From contig NZ_JACCBX010000005.1 in the NCBI RefSeq assembly GCF_013409995.1, positions 456,928-520,927 of the forward strand: DNA of 64,000 bases. The letters run 5' to 3'. Positions 1 through 10,609 of the stretch are shown one piece after another; within the stretch, counting starts at the first letter, position 1, and every line of letters starts with the position of its first letter. The DNA is from Neobacillus driksii. Its GTDB lineage: Bacteria; Bacillota; Bacilli; Bacillales; Cytobacillaceae. The notes below the pieces were generated by a model. The model ran no database searches, had not been told where the DNA came from, and worked only from the letters and a program-made list of their open reading frames with translations. The translations under genes were made by a program, and so were the position numbers.

Positions 1-1
1 A

Positions 2-1285
2 TGGCAGCGTGCTGTTAACCCAGATACCGCATCCGAATATGGTCCTTATATGATGAATGGCGTAATTAAAAATGCAACTGCAATAAGCAAAGGCGAACTA
101 GCAGTAGAAGAACTAGGAGTAAAAGCAGAAGGCGATTATACTCTAGTCGTTCAATTAGAAAACCCCACTCCATACTTTGAAACATTAACGACATTTGGAA
201 CATTCCTGCCATTAAATAAAAAGTTTGTCGAAGAAAAGGGAGATAGTTTCGCTACTAGCACAGAAAACTTATTAGCAAACGGTCCTTATACCATTGCCAA
301 TTGGTCTAGCACAAGCGACACTTGGGAACTTGTGAAGAATAAGGATTATTGGGATGCAAATACGGTAAAAATGGATAAACTTACATTTAAAGTCGTAAAA
401 GATCCACAAACGGCTTTAGATTTATACGAAGAAGGTACAGTTGACCGTATGGATTTAACATCCGACCTGGTTGACCAATATTCTACTAATGACGATTATT
501 TGGTTTCAGCTGATACTTTTGTATACTTCCTTAAATTTAACCAAACAACGTCGGATGCTTTAGCAAATAAGAATATCCGTCTAGCACTTAGCAGAGCCTT
601 TGACAAAGAAGGTTTAGTAAATGAAATTTTAAACAACGGCTCAATCGTTGCAAATGGCTTGGTTCCAAAAGACTTTACACCAATGCCTGAAACTGGTGAG
701 GATTTCCGTAAAGTTAGCGGTGATCTTGTGAAGTATGACCTTGAAGCAGCAAAAGAATTCTGGGCAAAAGGACTAGAAGAGTTAGGTACTGATAGTGTTG
801 AACTTGAGTTCCTGGCAGATGATGATAAAACAACTAAATTATTAGTTGAATATGTTGCAAACCAACTTTCAACGAATTTAGAAGGATTAAAGATTAATAT
901 TAAACAAGTTCCCAAAGAACAGCGTCTAGATTTAGATTCAAATATGCAATATGAGCTTCAACTTTCTAGATGGGGTCCTGACTTCCTAGATCCGTTTACT
1001 TTCATGAACCTATGGACGACAGATAGCGGAAACAACTGGACAGGATATTCAAGCCCAGTTTATGACCAATTAGTTTTTGATACAGCATCAAAACTTGCGA
1101 CAGATAATGTGGCTCGTTATAACAACTTCTTAGAAGCTGAAAAGGTGCTTTTTGAAGACGGAGCAATTGCCCCGGTTTATCAATCTTCTAGAGCACAATT
1201 GATTTCTCCAAGAGTTCAAGGTGTGTTCGTGAACCCATTTGGGGCAACTTACGAATACAAATGGGCAGATGTAGGAGAAGAGTAA
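2..1285 (+). CDS. oppA: Oligopeptide ABC transporter substrate-binding protein, 5' truncated by window edge
   Basis: This is the C-terminal part (about 427 residues) of a periplasmic-binding-protein type 5 (SBP_bac_5) lipoprotein. Such proteins capture oligopeptides outside the membrane for an Opp-type ABC importer. The frame is open from base 2, reading WQRAVNPDTASEYGPY, so the first ATG visible at 50 is internal and the true start lies upstream of the window. Family-typical stretches include GPYTIANW, the NIRLALSRAFDK block and the late RWGPDFLDPFTFMNLW block. No permease or ATPase genes lie downstream, so the gene either ends an operon or stands alone. A strong terminator follows. The substrate cannot be specified beyond peptide. 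Confidence 0.9.
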   Translation, partial: WQRAVNPDTASEYGPYMMNGVIKNATAISKGELAVEELGVKAEGDYTLVVQLENPTPYFETLTTFGTFLPLNKKFVEEKGDSFATSTENLLANGPYTIANWSSTSDTWELVKNKDYWDANTVKMDKLTFKVVKDPQTALDLYEEGTVDRMDLTSDLVDQYSTNDDYLVSADTFVYFLKFNQTTSDALANKNIRLALSRAFDKEGLVNEILNNGSIVANGLVPKDFTPMPETGEDFRKVSGDLVKYDLEAAKEFWAKGLEELGTDSVELEFLADDDKTTKLLVEYVANQLSTNLEGLKINIKQVPKEQRLDLDSNMQYELQLSRWGPDFLDPFTFMNLWTTDSGNNWTGYSSPVYDQLVFDTASKLATDNVARYNNFLEAEKVLFEDGAIAPVYQSSRAQLISPRVQGVFVNPFGATYEYKWADVGEE

Positions 1286-1304
1286 ATTTCCACGAAATAA
1301 AAAA

Positions 1305-1343
1305 AGCGGGAGAAATGCCAATTGGTATTTCTCCCGCTTTTTT
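1305..1343. terminator. Bidirectional rho-independent terminator between oppA and frlR
   Basis: A 15-bp stem (AGCGGGAGAAATGCC with its complement, one G-U pair) is followed by a T-run on the plus strand and preceded by an A-run. It can therefore end both oppA and the convergent frlR transcript. Confidence 0.88.
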
Positions 1344-1383
1344 TATTGTTTAATAAATTTTTTTAAACGGTCGTTTAATCAGC

Positions 1384-2112
1384 TTATCTCGCTCGATGAA
1401 CGGTCAAATTGACTTTACTTGTCTCACACATAAAAGTAGAGAGATGAACAGGTTCGTCATTAGCATTGAATGCAATTTTTAAGATTCTAAACAGATTGGC
1501 TCCGAGATCACATTCTAGTAATTTCGCATAGTCATTTGTTGCACCAATAACATCAATAATCTTATCATTACTAACTATATCTGTATGGTAAACTTCCGAA
1601 AGGACTTTATAAGTTGATTCATCGGTGGCGATTTTCTTTTCTAAATCTGGAAACCGTATCAATGAATAATGGGCTATATCGTAGAATAAGGGACGGTCAT
1701 TTACATACATAAGCCGTTCAAGTACCAGAACAGGACTTCCTTCATCAATTAATAGATGCTTCGCAACATCTTCAGGTGCAGGAATAACCTCGCTTCTTAA
1801 AATCCGGGAATTAGGTATCATGCCCAACTGATGGCTAAATTCTGAGAACCCGCTTACAGATAGTAATTCATTATGGAACTTCTTTGATGTAACAAAGGTG
1901 CCTCTACGGGGAATTCTTGTCAGTGCGCCTTCCTTTACCAGTTCCTCAATTGCCTTACGTATCGTAATACGGCTTACGTTATAGATTTCACAAAGTTCTG
2001 CTTCAGTTGGAATCTGCTCATCTGGTTTGTATTTTCCATTTTGAATATCAGTCTTCAACATTTGCCTGACTTGCATGTATAATGGCTGTGGGGTTGAAGG
2101 ATTTAAACTCAT
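1384..2112 (-). CDS. frlR: GntR/HutC-family transcriptional regulator of the frl operon
   Basis: About 242 residues, as in E. coli FrlR. Residues 1-70 form the GntR winged helix (IPTEAELCEIYNVSRITIRKAIEEL), followed by a UTRA effector domain that senses small ligands. I start it at the ATG at 2112, which has AAGGATGG about seven bases upstream, rather than the TTG at 2136. It is the last gene of the frl operon, 67 bp after frlD. By analogy it represses the operon until an Amadori sugar phosphate appears. Two near-identical 22-bp sequences upstream of frlB and frlC are candidate operators. The ligand is inferred from context. Confidence 0.82.
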   Translation of the reverse strand: MSLNPSTPQPLYMQVRQMLKTDIQNGKYKPDEQIPTEAELCEIYNVSRITIRKAIEELVKEGALTRIPRRGTFVTSKKFHNELLSVSGFSEFSHQLGMIPNSRILRSEVIPAPEDVAKHLLIDEGSPVLVLERLMYVNDRPLFYDIAHYSLIRFPDLEKKIATDESTYKVLSEVYHTDIVSNDKIIDVIGATNDYAKLLECDLGANLFRILKIAFNANDEPVHLSTFMCETSKVNLTVHRAR

Positions 2113-2179
2113 ACTAAATCCATCCTTATCCGTCAATTGACAATTATACTATTCATTATACATTGATTGATCCCCACAG

Positions 2180-2962
2180 TCACCAAGCACCAAAGTATTG
2201 AATCGTCTTCGCCGCTGTTGCTGCTCCCAAATCTAAACATTTGATAGTAGGAAGACCTTTCAATTTTCCATAAATAAAACCAGATATAAAAGAATCTCCT
2301 GCTCCCATTGTATCGACCACATCTACTGCTACTACACCGCATTTATAGAATTGTTCACCGTCATAAGCAAGTGATCCATTCTCACCTAAAGTCGCTATAG
2401 TAATTTTTGATCCATTATTCTTTACATCCTTTAGAAATTGGCGGATAAAAGGATCATCCTGCGTATAGGAAAAGAATGAATAATCCACAAACTGAGGCAA
2501 GGTTTTGACAAGTCTATGATCTAATTGGTTAGAAAAATCAAAGGATGTCTGTAATCCCATTTCTTTAAAATGAGAATAATACCCTTCTACATGCCCCCAA
2601 ACTCCAGCATGTACTAGCTGATGCGTTCCAATAAAGTTAAGTTCCTCCTGTGTTAAGGTGAAATCCGCCATAACACCTTCATCATAATCTCCAAAAACAC
2701 GATCATTATTGACCAATTCGACATGGGTAACAGCCGTTTTTCCATCCTTCTTCGTAAGATGAGAAATATCAACACCCTTTTTTAGGATTTCTTCTTTCAT
2801 TAATTGGCCATAAGAATCACAGCCAACCCAGCCGATGTAACAGGAATCTGCACCTAAATCTTTTAAATAAACAGCCACATTAACAGGATTTCCACCAGGA
2901 TATGCCTTCCCGCTTGCTTGGTAGACATCCATACAATTATCGCCGACTGTCACAATCCTCAT
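2180..2962 (-). CDS. frlD: Fructoselysine 6-kinase, PfkB/ribokinase family
   Basis: A 260-residue PfkB carbohydrate kinase, close to the length of E. coli FrlD. It should phosphorylate fructoselysine (or another Amadori compound) at C6 with ATP in the cytoplasm. The N-terminal sugar-binding PGGNPVNVAVYLKDLG block and the C-terminal DTMGAGDSFISGF block with the catalytic Asp are both visible. The ATG at 2962 follows a strong GGGGGG-type ribosome site; a longer reading to 2998 would run through that site. It sits 57 bp after frlB with a stem-loop in the gap. The neighbouring SIS-domain deglycase and TIM-barrel epimerase support the frl assignment over a generic fructokinase. Confidence 0.82.
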   Translation of the reverse strand: MRIVTVGDNCMDVYQASGKAYPGGNPVNVAVYLKDLGADSCYIGWVGCDSYGQLMKEEILKKGVDISHLTKKDGKTAVTHVELVNNDRVFGDYDEGVMADFTLTQEELNFIGTHQLVHAGVWGHVEGYYSHFKEMGLQTSFDFSNQLDHRLVKTLPQFVDYSFFSYTQDDPFIRQFLKDVKNNGSKITIATLGENGSLAYDGEQFYKCGVVAVDVVDTMGAGDSFISGFIYGKLKGLPTIKCLDLGAATAAKTIQYFGAW

Positions 2963-2988
2963 CTTTTCCCCCCCTTTTTTGAAAGGAA

Positions 2989-3011
2989 TGAGCACCACTA
3001 AGTAGTGCTCA
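2989..3011 (-). other. Intra-operon stem-loop between frlB and frlD
   Basis: A 10-bp hairpin (TGAGCAC-type arms, 3-nt loop, one G-U pair) lies just before the frlD ribosome site. There is no clean T-run after it, so it looks like a processing or stability element rather than a terminator. Confidence 0.5.
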
Positions 3012-3019
3012 AGTTCTTT

Positions 3020-4033
3020 TTAATACTCCATTTGTCGATAATATCTTCTTAGCGTTAATGGATGATTTCTTTCACGTTCAAGATAAACACTGATGCGACT
3101 AAGGACAGACCAGTTAATGCTCACAGAAAAGTGTTTTCTGAACTCTTCACTGATCCCTTCCATCTCAAAATCCTTTGTATCGATCACTGTTAACTGTTTT
3201 GTAATCTTTTCAGCAAAACGCTCTACACGGTCCATTAATGGTCTTGTTTCATCTTCACCTTTAAGTAAAATTACACTAGTATCTTCAACGACCAATTCTA
3301 GTGTTCCATGGAAAAATTCTGCTGCATGTATCGACCTTGCGTGAATCCATTGCATCTCCTCTAAAATACACATTGCATAAGAGTAAGTGTTGCCCCATAA
3401 ATTACCGGAACCAACCATCATGTGGTAATCCGTGTCCTTATGTTTAATAGCAAATTCCTCTGCGGTTTTATCGAAAGAATTTACAGCATTTAAAATAGCG
3501 CGCGGTAATAACGCAACCTCTTTTGTAAACTGCTCATATTGTGGGAACTCATTGTTGTTATACATAAAACGGAATGAAAACATATATAGAAGCATAAAGA
3601 ACGTATCAAAGGAATGTGTTTCAGATCCTGTTGTGATACAGTGGTCAACAATTTTCGTTAACGGAGTATTTGGCTCAGCTACTAAAGCAATGGTTGTCGC
3701 TCCTCTTTCTTTACAAAACTCAGCAGCGGCAACGGTTTCCTGTGTCGTTCCTGATACGGATGTAAAGATGCAAACGGAATCTTTACTAAACTGCCGGTGA
3801 TTCATAACCATGAATTCAGCGGCAATTACTGCATGAACATTAATAGTAGAATTGGATTTTAGTATATATTCATAAGGATACATCATCGCAATGGTACCGC
3901 CAGCACCAATAAGAAAAATATTGCTGTAGCCTCTATTCGATATTCCATCTACGATATCCTCAATTTGCCCTCGAAAAGCAAGGCCCTCTTTTTCGACAAG
4001 TCTTAGAAATAATTCTTCATCATATTTTAACAT
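3020..4033 (-). CDS. frlB: Fructoselysine-6-phosphate deglycase, SIS-domain protein
   Basis: A 337-residue two-SIS-domain protein of the FrlB/GlmS isomerase-domain group. FrlB enzymes split fructoselysine 6-phosphate into glucose 6-phosphate and lysine. SIS landmarks are FLIGAGGTIAMMYPYEYIL near residue 40, the CIFTSVSGTTQETV phosphate-binding loop near 90, and the MMVGSGNLWGNTYS block in the second domain. There is no glutaminase domain, which excludes GlmS. It lies 135 bp after frlA, and that gap carries a candidate FrlR operator, so it may have a second promoter. Whether it prefers epsilon- or alpha-glycated amino acids cannot be read from sequence; the flanking frlA and frlC suggest fructoselysine. 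Confidence 0.82.
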   Translation of the reverse strand: MLKYDEELFLRLVEKEGLAFRGQIEDIVDGISNRGYSNIFLIGAGGTIAMMYPYEYILKSNSTINVHAVIAAEFMVMNHRQFSKDSVCIFTSVSGTTQETVAAAEFCKERGATTIALVAEPNTPLTKIVDHCITTGSETHSFDTFFMLLYMFSFRFMYNNNEFPQYEQFTKEVALLPRAILNAVNSFDKTAEEFAIKHKDTDYHMMVGSGNLWGNTYSYAMCILEEMQWIHARSIHAAEFFHGTLELVVEDTSVILLKGEDETRPLMDRVERFAEKITKQLTVIDTKDFEMEGISEEFRKHFSVSINWSVLSRISVYLERERNHPLTLRRYYRQMEY

Positions 4034-4070
4034 TAACGTTTTCCTCCCCTAACTACGAATCAAATTTTTA

Positions 4071-4092
4071 TATTTGTTATATCTAGTATTAT
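4071..4092. promoter_or_regulatory. Candidate FrlR operator upstream of frlB
   Basis: This 22-bp stretch matches 6384-6405 at 20 of 22 positions. The other copy overlaps the frlC promoter. Two near-identical copies ahead of two genes of one operon suggest binding sites for FrlR. This is inference; no published FrlR box was matched. Confidence 0.45.
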
Positions 4093-4120
4093 GCTGAAAT
4101 ATAAAACAACTACTTTAGAA

Positions 4121-4154
4121 TAGTAGGAAGTTAGTAAAAAATGTACCAACTTCC
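4121..4154 (-). other. Stem-loop in the frlA-frlB gap
   Basis: Arms GGAAGTT and AACTTCC, with partly paired inner bases, form a hairpin just after frlA. No T-run follows on the minus strand, so it is not a standard terminator. It may separate expression of frlA from frlB. Confidence 0.4.
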
Positions 4155-4168
4155 TAGTTTCATACTGA

Positions 4169-6350
<2,182 letters not shown>

Positions 6351-6369
6351 TTATTTCACCTCCCTTTTA

Positions 6370-6383
6370 TGAAAACGCTTTTT
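6370..6383. promoter_or_regulatory. Possible CcpA cre-like site downstream of the frlC start site
   Basis: TGAAAACGCTTTTT matches the cre core (TGWAANCGNT) well, but the right half-site is degenerate. It would lie in the frlC leader, a place where CcpA can block transcription. A weak match. Confidence 0.35.
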
Positions 6384-6405
6384 TATTTGTTATGTCTTGT
6401 ATTAT
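6384..6405. promoter_or_regulatory. Candidate FrlR operator overlapping the frlC -10 region
   Basis: Matches 4071-4092 at 20 of 22 positions and covers most of the -10 box and the expected start site of the frlC promoter. This placement suits a repressor. Confidence 0.5.
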
Positions 6406-6429
6406 AATCAGTTATTATATAAATTACAA
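6401..6429 (-). promoter_or_regulatory. Sigma-A promoter of the frl operon
   Basis: On the minus strand TTGTAA, a 17-bp spacer and TATAAT, about 50 bp before the frlC start codon. Confidence 0.75.
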
Positions 6430-6477
6430 TCTCTTATTTTAAAATATTTTAAAAACTTTTTTACAGATTCTTTGATA

Positions 6478-6511
6478 AGCAAAAAAGACGCTCCAATGGG
6501 GAGCGTCTTTC
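6478..6511 (-). terminator. Terminator of the HPr kinase-like gene
   Basis: Stem AAAGACGCTCC paired with GGAGCGTCTTT, followed on the minus strand by a T-run. It separates this gene from the frl promoter. Confidence 0.88.
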
Positions 6512-6539
6512 ATTATTTTATTTAAACGAATCTTAAAGG

Positions 6540-7475
6540 TTAATCCCTATCCGGTTTCATTATATCAGCCTCAACCCGGCTCATAAATTCTTCTACTGCG
6601 CTGTAACCCTGCTGCTTTAAGTACCAGTTGTTTGCTGCTGCCTCAATTAACCCAGCCACATCACGTCCAGGCTGAAGTTGGATTTCCATTGAAGGAATTT
6701 TAACTCCCATATAGTCTGTATAATGATATTCTTGTTCTAAATCATTATACAAGGCATCCTTTTCCCACTTCGTCAAATGAATATCAAGGGAAATCCGTGT
6801 TTCATCCTGAAAGGCCTTACGACCATATAAACGGACGACATTTAGCAATCCAATACTACGGAGTGCCAAAAACTCCTTTGTTTTCCCATCATGGGTACCA
6901 AGAATGGTTTGCGTACTAAGTTTCTTTAGAACAACAATATCATCGGATACTAGCCGGTGTCCGCGGCGAATTAATGTGTGGGCAGTCTCACTTTTTCCTA
7001 CCCCTGAATTTCCACGAAGTAAGATACCAATACCTGATACATTCATACAAACTCCATGAACAGATATTTCTGGTGCTAATTCCTTTATCAAAAATGCATC
7101 CAATTTAGTGATAAACTCTGATGTTGTCTCTGGCTGTTTTGTTACTAACAAGGGGATACCTTGCTCTGTACAATGGTGAATTAAATAGGTAAGTCCTTCT
7201 TCGCCAGCGGTTACGATAAAACATGGGGGATGGTAGTGAACAATGTTTCCGATTCGGATTTTACGTTCCTCTCTGCTTAACTTATGTAAATAGGTAATCT
7301 CCTTTTTTCCTAAAATTTGAACTTGTTCTGTTGGAAAAAAATCAAAATGACCTACAAATTCCAATCCCGGACGATGCACCCGTGGCTGCGTAATGATCTT
7401 CTGCAGGTGGTTTTCTCCAGCCAATACTTTCAATGAATACTTTTGAACCAAGCTTTCTATTGTTACCTTTTTCAA
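6540..7475 (-). CDS. hprK: HPr kinase/phosphorylase homologue, divergent
   Basis: 311 residues, the usual length of HprK/P, which phosphorylates HPr (and Crh) on Ser46 for carbon catabolite control. Residues 1-130 correspond to the N-terminal domain. The Walker A loop is GNSGVGKS at 155-162, the preceding SVHGV supplies the conserved His140, and RLVSDD gives the Asp pair 178-179. The second family signature, LEIRGLGI in B. subtilis as I recall it, reads LALRSIGL here (204-211), so the Glu is replaced by Ala. The start is probably a TTG. It is a single gene with its own terminator, without the lgt neighbour seen in B. subtilis. It may be a second, specialised paralogue rather than the main HprK. 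Confidence 0.75.
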   Translation of the reverse strand: MKKVTIESLVQKYSLKVLAGENHLQKIITQPRVHRPGLEFVGHFDFFPTEQVQILGKKEITYLHKLSREERKIRIGNIVHYHPPCFIVTAGEEGLTYLIHHCTEQGIPLLVTKQPETTSEFITKLDAFLIKELAPEISVHGVCMNVSGIGILLRGNSGVGKSETAHTLIRRGHRLVSDDIVVLKKLSTQTILGTHDGKTKEFLALRSIGLLNVVRLYGRKAFQDETRISLDIHLTKWEKDALYNDLEQEYHYTDYMGVKIPSMEIQLQPGRDVAGLIEAAANNWYLKQQGYSAVEEFMSRVEADIMKPDRD

Positions 7476-7589
7476 CCTATACTCACGTCCTATTAGCCTT
7501 TTATTATACGATTATACTTAAGATTTTTGGAAACGTCATCCATTTTGGGGTTTATCCTATTGGGAATAGAATTTTTTTAAAAAAAGAGA

Positions 7590-7608
7590 TTAAAAGACCA
7601 TCTTTTAA
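7590..7608. repeat. Perfect 8-bp inverted repeat upstream of the ZTP riboswitch
   Basis: TTAAAAGA, three bases, TCTTTTAA. It lies about 40 bp before the riboswitch, where the serA promoter must be, so it may be an operator. No regulator can be named. Confidence 0.4.
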
Positions 7609-7647
7609 ACTGTAGAGAAGTATGATAAGATAAAAATAATAAAAAAG

Positions 7648-7717
7648 ACCATGTGTAACTGGCGAAACGCGGATAACCGCGAGGGAGCACATGGTGTCGC
7701 AGCCGTTCGCCTGGGCA
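7648..7717 (+). promoter_or_regulatory. ZTP (pfl) riboswitch aptamer controlling serA
   Basis: ACCATGTG pairs with CACATGGT as the outer helix. The internal ACTGGCG, a CGCGG hairpin and AGGGAGC follow, and then the diagnostic 3' element CCGTTCGCCTGGGCA. These are the conserved parts of the pfl/ZTP motif. Such RNAs bind ZTP or ZMP, the alarm signal of low 10-formyl-tetrahydrofolate, and usually turn expression on. A terminator follows directly, so control is by transcription readthrough. Serine made by SerA feeds one-carbon folate supply, which fits the ligand. Confidence 0.87.
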
Positions 7718-7753
7718 GAGGTAAGGGATATTATCCCTTACCTCTTTCTGTTT
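7717..7753 (+). terminator. Expression-platform terminator of the ZTP riboswitch
   Basis: A 13-bp stem (AGAGGTAAGGGAT and its complement) plus TTTCTGTTT, immediately after the aptamer. Its 5' arm starts at the last base of the CTGGGCA element, so ligand binding could oppose it. Confidence 0.85.
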
Positions 7754-7782
7754 ATTAAAGCAAAAAATTTAGGAGGAAAATC

Positions 7783-8982
7783 ATGAGTACTATCACTTTA
7801 GAAAAGGTAAAAACAATCAAAACACTTAATAATATCGCAGAAAGTGGACTAAAGGTATTCAATAAGGGCAATTTTCAAATTGACAACGGCAGTGAAAATC
7901 CCGATGCCATCCTTGTTCGCAGCTTTAATATGCACTCAGAAGAAATCGGCGATAATTTATTAGCAATCGCAAGAGCAGGAGCAGGTGTGAATAACATTCC
8001 TGTAGATAGATGTACAGAGCAAGGAATCGTTGTATTTAATACGCCTGGTGCAAATGCCAACGCTGTAAAAGAAATGGTACTAACCTCATTAATTTCTTCA
8101 TCCCGCAACCTTTTTGCTGGTGTTGCCTGGGCTAAGGCCTTGGAAGACGAAGGTGATCAGATTCCAAAGCTAGTGGAAGCAGGAAAAAAGCAGTTTGTCG
8201 GAAAAGAAATTAAAGGAAAAACGTTAGGTGTTATTGGTTTAGGAGCAATTGGTGCGCTTGTAGCGAATGATGCGCTTGATTTAGATATGGATGTTATCGG
8301 GTTTGACCCGTTTATCTCAGTCGATACGGCTTGGAATTTGTCCCGCAATGTACAGCGTGCTATGACAATTGAACAATTGTTCTCAGAATCTGATTTTATT
8401 ACTGTGCACGTACCATTAACTGAGGATACAAAAGGAATGTTTAACGAAGCAACCTTTAGCATAATGAAGCCGGGAGTTCATATTTTAAACTTCTCACGTG
8501 GGGAGCTTGTGAATGAAGTAGACATGGCAGCAGCTCTTGAATTTGGGAAAGTTGGCAGGTATATTACAGATTTCCCGAATGAAAACATACTCAAAATGAA
8601 AAATACAGTTCCAATTCCGCACTTAGGTGCTTCCACACAAGAATCCGAAGAAAACTGTGCGATTATGGCCGCCCGTCAGGTAAAGGAATTTTTAGAAACA
8701 GGAAACATTAAAAACTCAGTGAATTTCCCAAATACTTACCTTCCTTATACAGGAAAGCAAAGAGTAGTCGCATTTCACCACAATGTTCCAAATATGGTTG
8801 GGCAGATTACCTCCGCTATATCTAGTTACCATTTAAACATTGCAGATATGGTTAACAGAAGCCGAGGGGAATACGCGTATACGATGATTGACATTGATAA
8901 TAAAGTTAATGGCGATGTTATTCCGGCATTAGAGGAAAAAATCAAACAAATTTCCGGTATGGTAACCGCCCGTATTATTTAA
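7783..8982 (+). CDS. serA: D-3-phosphoglycerate dehydrogenase (short form with ACT domain)
   Basis: 399 residues. It oxidises 3-phosphoglycerate to 3-phosphohydroxypyruvate with NAD+, the first step of serine synthesis. The N-terminal substrate lobe contains ARAGAGVNNIPVD and NTPGANANAVKE. The Rossmann motif is GVIGLGAIGALVA near residue 150, followed by the dinucleotide-binding FDP. PHLGASTQESEENC carries the catalytic His. A C-terminal ACT domain (residues about 325-399, NVPNMVGQITSAIS) suggests serine feedback. It is shorter than the roughly 525-residue B. subtilis form. The ATG has a near-perfect AGGAGG site. Regulation is by the upstream ZTP riboswitch. A terminator at 9014-9046 makes it monocistronic. 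Confidence 0.88.
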   Translation: MSTITLEKVKTIKTLNNIAESGLKVFNKGNFQIDNGSENPDAILVRSFNMHSEEIGDNLLAIARAGAGVNNIPVDRCTEQGIVVFNTPGANANAVKEMVLTSLISSSRNLFAGVAWAKALEDEGDQIPKLVEAGKKQFVGKEIKGKTLGVIGLGAIGALVANDALDLDMDVIGFDPFISVDTAWNLSRNVQRAMTIEQLFSESDFITVHVPLTEDTKGMFNEATFSIMKPGVHILNFSRGELVNEVDMAAALEFGKVGRYITDFPNENILKMKNTVPIPHLGASTQESEENCAIMAARQVKEFLETGNIKNSVNFPNTYLPYTGKQRVVAFHHNVPNMVGQITSAISSYHLNIADMVNRSRGEYAYTMIDIDNKVNGDVIPALEEKIKQISGMVTARII

Positions 8983-9013
8983 ACATAAAAGAGGCAAATA
9001 AATATCTATAGAA

Positions 9014-9046
9014 ATGGAGCCAAGTTTCAACCTGGCTCCATTTTTT
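9014..9046 (+). terminator. serA terminator
   Basis: 9-bp stem ATGGAGCCA/TGGCTCCAT followed by six Ts. Confidence 0.87.
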
Positions 9047-9062
9047 CACCTTAACCATGCTA

Positions 9063-9797
9063 TTATTTTAAAGTACGCTTGAGAAATTCCCTTGTCCGCT
9101 CTTGTGTTGGATTATTAAATATTTGCTCTGGGCTTCCTTCTTCTGCAATAACTCCCTTGTCCATAAATACAGCTCGATCGGATACTTCTTTTGCAAATTC
9201 CATTTCATGCGTTACAATCAACATCGTAAGACCTGATTCAGCCAGTTCCTTCATGACTTTTAGAACCTCTCCAACCATTTCAGGGTCAAGTGCAGATGTG
9301 GGTTCATCAAATAGCATTACATCTGGTTCCATGGAAAGTGCTCTTGCAATCGCCACGCGTTGCTTTTGACCGCCGGAAAGCTGCTTCGGCTTCGCGTTAA
9401 TATATTTGTCCATACCAACAACCTTTAGGTATTTCAACGCTACCTTTTCCGCTTCTTCCTTGGTGCGTTTCAGCACCTTTACTTGTCCTACTACACAGTT
9501 GTTAAGAACATTGTGGTTGTTAAATAAGTTAAATTGTTGGAATACCATACCTAAATGTTTCCGGTAGTCGGCTACATCATGTTTATCATCTAGAATATTT
9601 TCTCCATGATAGATAATTTGCCCGCCGCTTGGTTTTTCTAAAAGATTAATACAACGAAGAAGAGTTGATTTACCAGATCCTGAGGAACCGATAATGGAAA
9701 CTACTTCTCCTTTATTCACTGAAAAATTAATGTCTTTCAATACTTCATGTGTTCCAAAGGATTTGTTTAAGTGTTGAATATCAATAATCTTTTCCAT
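9063..9797 (-). CDS. Polar amino acid (probably lysine) ABC transporter, ATP-binding protein
   Basis: About 244 residues, GlnQ/HisP type. It hydrolyses ATP to drive the permease encoded just upstream. Walker A is GSSGSGKST, the Q-loop is MVFQQFNLF, the ABC signature is LSGGQKQR, Walker B ends in DEPTSALD, and the H-loop is VTHEM. I start at 9797 because AAGGAGGAG lies seven bases upstream; the ATG at 9818 overlaps the permease stop. It is the last gene of a three-gene operon behind a lysine riboswitch, which is the basis for suggesting lysine. Confidence 0.9.
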   Translation of the reverse strand: MEKIIDIQHLNKSFGTHEVLKDINFSVNKGEVVSIIGSSGSGKSTLLRCINLLEKPSGGQIIYHGENILDDKHDVADYRKHLGMVFQQFNLFNNHNVLNNCVVGQVKVLKRTKEEAEKVALKYLKVVGMDKYINAKPKQLSGGQKQRVAIARALSMEPDVMLFDEPTSALDPEMVGEVLKVMKELAESGLTMLIVTHEMEFAKEVSDRAVFMDKGVIAEEGSPEQIFNNPTQERTREFLKRTLK

Positions 9798-9817
9798 ATT
9801 CTCTCCTCCTTCTCCCA

Positions 9818-10546
9818 TTATTTTTGAATGTCATTTTCAATCATCGTGTAGTTATCAGAGCCATCTAATTTTTTTTCAATGTATAGCAATATTCTTGTAA
9901 CTATAAAAGTCATCACAAAGTAAATCATACATGCCACGAAAAATGATTCAAAATATCTAAAGTTATTACCTGAAATCGACTTTGTAACAAAATATAATTC
10001 CGTGACAGAAATAACATTCAGAACGGAAGTATCCTTAATATTAATAACAAATTGATTTCCTGTAGCCGGTAGAATATTACGAACAACTTGTGGTAACACC
10101 ACATTCCACATCGTTTGAACATGAGTCATTCCAATCGCATGCGCTGCTTCGAACTGTCCTTTATCAATCGAAACAATCCCGCCGCGAACAATTTCTGCCA
10201 TATAGGCTCCCGTATTAATCGATACAACAATAATAGCTGCGACAAAAACATTCATATCGATGCCAAATGCTAACGCAGAACCATAATAAATAACCATCGC
10301 TTGTACAATCATTGGTGTTCCACGGAAGAATTCAATATAGATAGAAAGAATCGCGTTAATTACTTTTAAAAATACTTTTTTCGCTCCACGTTCAGGTACT
10401 GGAATTGTACGAATTACCCCTGCTAATAATCCAATTATTGCTCCCAAAACTGTACCAATCAGAGCAATCAAAAGTGTTAACCCAGCACCACGAAGGAACA
10501 TAGGCCAGTTTTCAGATATGATTGTAATGACCCACTCAAGACTCAT
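9818..10546 (-). CDS. Amino acid ABC transporter permease (probably lysine)
   Basis: 242 residues with about five membrane helices and the HisM/HisQ-type inner-membrane motif [21 protein letters not shown] that docks on the ATPase. [11 protein letters not shown] is also typical of this family. One permease presumably forms a homodimer. The ribosome site AAAGGAGG is strong. It lies between the binding protein and the ATPase, with a terminator-like hairpin at 10573-10598 upstream that would lower its level relative to the binding protein. Confidence 0.9.
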   Translation of the reverse strand: MSLEWVITIISENWPMFLRGAGLTLLIALIGTVLGAIIGLLAGVIRTIPVPERGAKKVFLKVINAILSIYIEFFRGTPMIVQAMVIYYGSALAFGIDMNVFVAAIIVVSINTGAYMAEIVRGGIVSIDKGQFEAAHAIGMTHVQTMWNVVLPQVVRNILPATGNQFVINIKDTSVLNVISVTELYFVTKSISGNNFRYFESFFVACMIYFVMTFIVTRILLYIEKKLDGSDNYTMIENDIQK

Positions 10547-10572
10547 CTTTTATCCTCCTTTACTATATAAAA

Positions 10573-10598
10573 CCGACTGTACCATTTAATACAGCCGG
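10573..10598 (-). terminator. Intra-operon attenuating hairpin between binding protein and permease genes
   Basis: 9-bp stem CCGGCTGTA/TACAGTCGG followed by TTTTATAT on the minus strand. It is probably a partial terminator giving more binding protein than permease. Confidence 0.6.
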
Positions 10599-10609
10599 CT
10601 TCTTTGAAA

